From contig NBAZ01000045.1 of assembly GCA_002794735.1 (NCBI GenBank), forward strand, positions 1-64,000: a stretch of 64,000 nucleotides of DNA, written 5' to 3'. Source of the stretch: Pyrrhoderma lamaoense. Taxonomy: Eukaryota > Basidiomycota > Agaricomycetes > Hymenochaetales > Hymenochaetaceae. Below, piece by piece: positions 60,630 through 64,000 of this stretch. The notes beneath the pieces were generated by a model, which saw nothing but the letters and a program-made list of their open reading frames with translations, ran no database searches and was not told the origin of the DNA. The stretch's first letter is position 1. Each line of letters starts with the position of its first letter. Position numbers and translations under genes: made by a program.

Positions 60630-61060
60630 CCACACCCACTTTCTTTTGCCTACCCATCACCACCCAACGCATCACATCTTCAACACAATCAACAGCCAAA
60701 TAACTGTCAATGACATCCTAGCCTAAAATTGAATGTCTCTTCAATCGTCAGTTATGGTGAAATCTATCCTGTGAACTAACAAGAAGGTGCAGAGATGGTG
60801 CAGGTGGTGAAGGCTGACCTCAAATATTCCTTGAAGTACTTTTTCCGGTGCTTTGTGGTTGGATAGAGTGCGGATAAGCATAAGCATCTCAAGTGCATGT
60901 CTTTTTACTCCTTTGTTTTCCGTCGTTTCCCCCCGCCTTATATGTCTCCTTTTGTTTGTATTATTTCTTGCTTTTTTGTGTTTCTGCATTTCTTGACAAA
61001 TTCTTCTATTGCTCGTACCTGCTTCCTCTTCAATCCCGAGTCTACAAAAGACATAAATCA
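60630..61060 (+). pseudogene. Decayed peroxiredoxin copy (psi-9), exon 3 only
   Basis: ACAGCCAAATAACTGTCAATGACATCC (60692 on) is a near match to the start of exon 3 (Q-I-T-V-N-D). GTTATGGTGAAATCTATCCTGTGAACT follows the G-E-V-C-P-A-N region, but the resolving-Cys codon is changed and stops occur. The end, GTGCGGATAAGCATAAGCATC, keeps the alternative-donor area of the parent, though its GT has become AT. The long minus-strand frame at 60741-61292 is a shadow of this pseudogene. Confidence 0.75.
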
Positions 61061-61596
61061 ATGTAAACTCGAGCCATTTCTCCCATAAACCTCTTTCCCC
61101 TTTCCTTTTCTTGCCACCATACTCCTCTTTTTCTATACTACCAGACTGCTTTATAGTAATATAGCATAAGGGTACCATGTGCGTGTGATATATACGTATA
61201 GATGGAGTATTGATAGTGGACTTCGAGAATGATATCGATATCGACGTAGCAATACAATACACCAGTTCTACATGTATTTTAAGACTGTACATCTACAACT
61301 CATCTATCCGGGTTGCCATATCTGTGACTCTTGGAGCTACATCCATACATTATTTATTTGGATAAGATAGCATATACAGAAATTTAATCCATAAGAAGAA
61401 GCACGATTGAATATTAGTTTTTTCTCGCTCTTTCTTCTCACCTTCATCACTTGACACTGGTATCCCTTTCATCAAAGCCGTTGATATCACCAACAATGAA
61501 TTCATTATCAAAAAAAGGCATCTTCCACTATGCTAAAACGTTATGGTGGATCGCTTAAGAGTCGGTCTGAATAACTGAGTCTATAAGAAGGTCAGT
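61061..61596. other. Spacer and 3' flank of copy 14
   Basis: Unit spacer (AAGAAGAAGCACGATTGAA block near 61396) and the shared 3' flank. No gene is seen. Confidence 0.4.
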
Positions 61597-63221
61597 TTAT
61601 CCATCGAAGCCTGTGCTTCTCATACTTGGAGAGGGGCTGGCTGGGGCAGCGAAGCTAAGACCGCTTATAGTACGAGCTGGGATGCTGTTACTTGGAATAC
61701 CCGACCCTTCAATGACTTCAAGATCCCCGGCATATTTCAAATTTAAGAACATGTGATTTCCAACAAGACATAGGAGACTAGGGCTCCCAATCAGAACAAG
61801 GATGATAGACTTGAGTGATCCAATAAAGACGATCTTTGAGCTAGCGATGTTTATCGTGGCACAGAATATAAGTCTTCACCATCCCCTTTATCAGTTACAA
61901 TGCGTGCCTTCCGAATGATTCAAAGAACATACATAAGGTAGTAGATGATTTGGTCTTTAATCATCAAGTTTACAAGACTAGATCCTTTTAGACCCAGCAG
62001 TTTCCAATGCGCAAACGTTTTGAAAAGTGCCAGAGAAAGAAAAATGAACCCCAAAGATATTGTAATTAACCTGTCATGGGGGCTCATATGAGTATATACT
62101 GCTAAGTGGGTGACAAGATCTCACCAGTCGATACGTTGAAAGTAAGCAGCACGCTCTAATTGTGCAACAGTAGGAGTACCGCACACTACTAATTCTCCTG
62201 TGAAATTCAATGCTTGGGCTTTACCGGATCAGCTTCGCTATGACAAAGAACATACTAAACCATACCTTTCTCCGCTGTAATCAACATACCTCCAATCACA
62301 AACTTCGTAACTGCCTCACAGAGAACTAGTGAGTAGAGAGTAAATGATAATAATTTGCCTACTAGAGTCAGAGAGCGTTACAGTCAGATATTAAACAACT
62401 TACTTTTGTTCCAAAGTGCGAACGCTCGGAGCACCAGAATGTCTATACTCTTTATTGAATAAATACAGAGCGAATCATATGGACCACTGACAATCGATTA
62501 TGATAACAGTCAAAAAATCTGTTTCGGCGTCAAACTCACGCTGTCATTCCAGATATAGAAGAGAATAATCTAACTTGATATAGAGGTAGCCCATAATGAA
62601 TAAGGGCCTTAGACATAAGTACAGCGGCTACGGAGAAGATAAGATACTGGTATTCACATCTAAAAGGTAAGTCAACAGCTAGTAAAGAAACAGGCTGTAG
62701 ATGTGTATACAGTTTATCTGTTGCATCAAATGATTGTACTGTCGCATGTTAGAGGCACTATACAGTCTTAGAACCGCTCATCGACTTACAAAATAGACGA
62801 GAAATGACTCCAAGTATACCGATGTAACGATTCTGCAAGTCACAATCAGACAACATGATCAATAGCAAAAAGTTAGATACTGACAATGAAGAACAGGATA
62901 TGCGTCAGTCTATACCATTTCTTTGTCTATAATAATGTTAGCTTGATAGATGGTCTCACGAGAAGAAACTAACCCAGAAATACTTTATCTAATGATACTG
63001 AGGTGAAAAATGCAATAATTTATCCCGTACTGTCCATATAAACTCACTTCTTTATCCATAGTCAACACTATATTGCATTGAGTTTATCTCGATCGTGGAA
63101 GATGAAGTAGCATACCTGTGTCATAAACAAGGAGTGAACAGACAACTACTTGTATACACTGAGTAATGAAGAATTTCTGCAAGAAATCTGATACTTCGTC
63201 CACATAATCAGCAAGAGACAT
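61597..63221 (-). CDS. DUF6533-type integral membrane protein, copy 14
   Basis: Starts M-S-L-A-D-Y-V-D-E (63221); stop TAA at 61597-61599. Exons checked are open: W-Y-R-L-T-H-I-L-F-F-I, loop A-Q-A-L-N-F-T-G-E-L-V-V-C-G, intron donor GTGAGA, last exon G-N-H-M-F-L-N-L-K-Y-A-G-D, where the G-S-R motif has become G-N-H. The tail ends S-M-R-S-T-G-F-D-G. Confidence 0.72.
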
Positions 63222-64000
63222 TGTGAAGGATAGAGTGCGTATAGTGAGGAAAGTTTGCTAAAGTGTACTAAAACAAAACAAGGGAATATCGAGCTAGTGG
63301 ATGGTTTTTATATTTTTGACTGTCTGCACCTTGACGCCAATAATAGGACATGGAGAAAGTTGCTGTAGAAGTTATTACCCTTTATGATCACTTAAAACAT
63401 TACATGTTTTATGAAAGGCAACCATATCTGATCGAGATGATTCAACCTGCTAATACCAATACAATATCATCTCATCAGCGATTCCATTGGACTGTAACCC
63501 TCAGATTTGATATGAAAGTTGTACTGATTGATTGATAGATTAGGTCATTTACCGTTTGTCCATATAGAACACAAGAATTTACGATGTTATAGTTCATCAA
63601 CACATTTAAAAATATAATGGCTTTATTAGAAGCTAGTGATTGAGAAAAAACATCGTGTCAGATATTGGGACAAACTGACCTGTAGCTAGTTCAGATATAG
63701 TATACGAACAAGGTAGAAAGTCAAACACTCATGGGTATTGTAGAGAAATACACAACTACACTTATCAATTTAGTAGGCTGATGTTCGCACAACATGAAAG
63801 CAGTTTTCTCTCTCCCCTCTTTGACTTCTTCCTCTATCGCTGACACTGACAATATTTTTCCCTCCAACAAAAGTATTATGAAAGAGATTCATCCACTAAA
63901 CCAACATAATAGGATAGCTCGCTTGGGAGTTAGGTTGAATCTCTGAGTCTATAAGAAAGTCAGTTTACTCATTGAGTCTTGGAGCAATTATAAGTTTCTC
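63222..64000. other. Spacer, and start of a further array unit at the window edge
   Basis: Upstream region of copy 14 (decayed ATG block near 63430), then spacer, then from about 63920 the shared 3' flank (GAGTCTATAAGAAAGTCAGTTTACTCATTGAG) that precedes every DUF6533 copy. The array therefore continues beyond the right edge. Confidence 0.55.

Noticed and set aside
60741..61292. 183-codon minus-strand open frame
   Set aside because: It runs antisense through peroxiredoxin remnant psi-9 and its pyrimidine-rich flank, which explains the open frame.

Overview
The window looks like nuclear DNA of a basidiomycete fungus, probably an agaricomycete. Genes are split by short GT-AG introns with CTRAY-type branch sites. 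They include a GPI-anchored GH79 glycosidase, a typical 2-Cys peroxiredoxin, and many copies of a DUF6533-type integral membrane protein, a family known almost only from Basidiomycota. The species cannot be named from sequence alone.

Left part (1-16.6 kb): an S9-family prolyl-oligopeptidase-like gene carrying five single-base frameshifts (1099-3449, +); an intact eight-exon secreted GH79 glycoside hydrolase (4952-8537, +); a promoter-like stretch rich in microsatellites and CACGTG/TTACGTCA boxes; and an intact peroxiredoxin of the Tsa1/PRDX type (11303-12470, +). A 4.2 kb low-complexity spacer holding a solo LTR-like element follows.

Right part (16.6-64 kb): one large tandem array on the minus strand. 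Thirteen near-full-length DUF6533-type genes, one truncated copy and several last-exon fragments lie head to tail, about 3-4 kb apart. Each gene is cut into many tiny exons, including a conserved 15-nt exon coding x-K-Y-F-W. Between them, on the plus strand, lie decayed pieces of the peroxiredoxin gene (exon 2, intron 2, exon 3 and the pyrimidine-rich 3' flank). The amplified unit was therefore apparently [peroxiredoxin 3' part - spacer - DUF6533 gene], and the intact order survives at the left edge (11.3-18.3 kb). Five solo LTR-like elements of one family (about 670-780 bp) sit only in the spacers.

Some DUF6533 copies show no lesion that I could see (1, 3, 4, 5, 7, 8, 9, 11, 12, 14). Others carry single-base frameshifts or lost splice signals (2, 6, 10) or are truncated (13). 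Copies 8 and 11 share an unusually similar 5' half, suggesting conversion or unequal exchange. I found no convincing tRNA, rRNA, CRISPR array or transposase gene.
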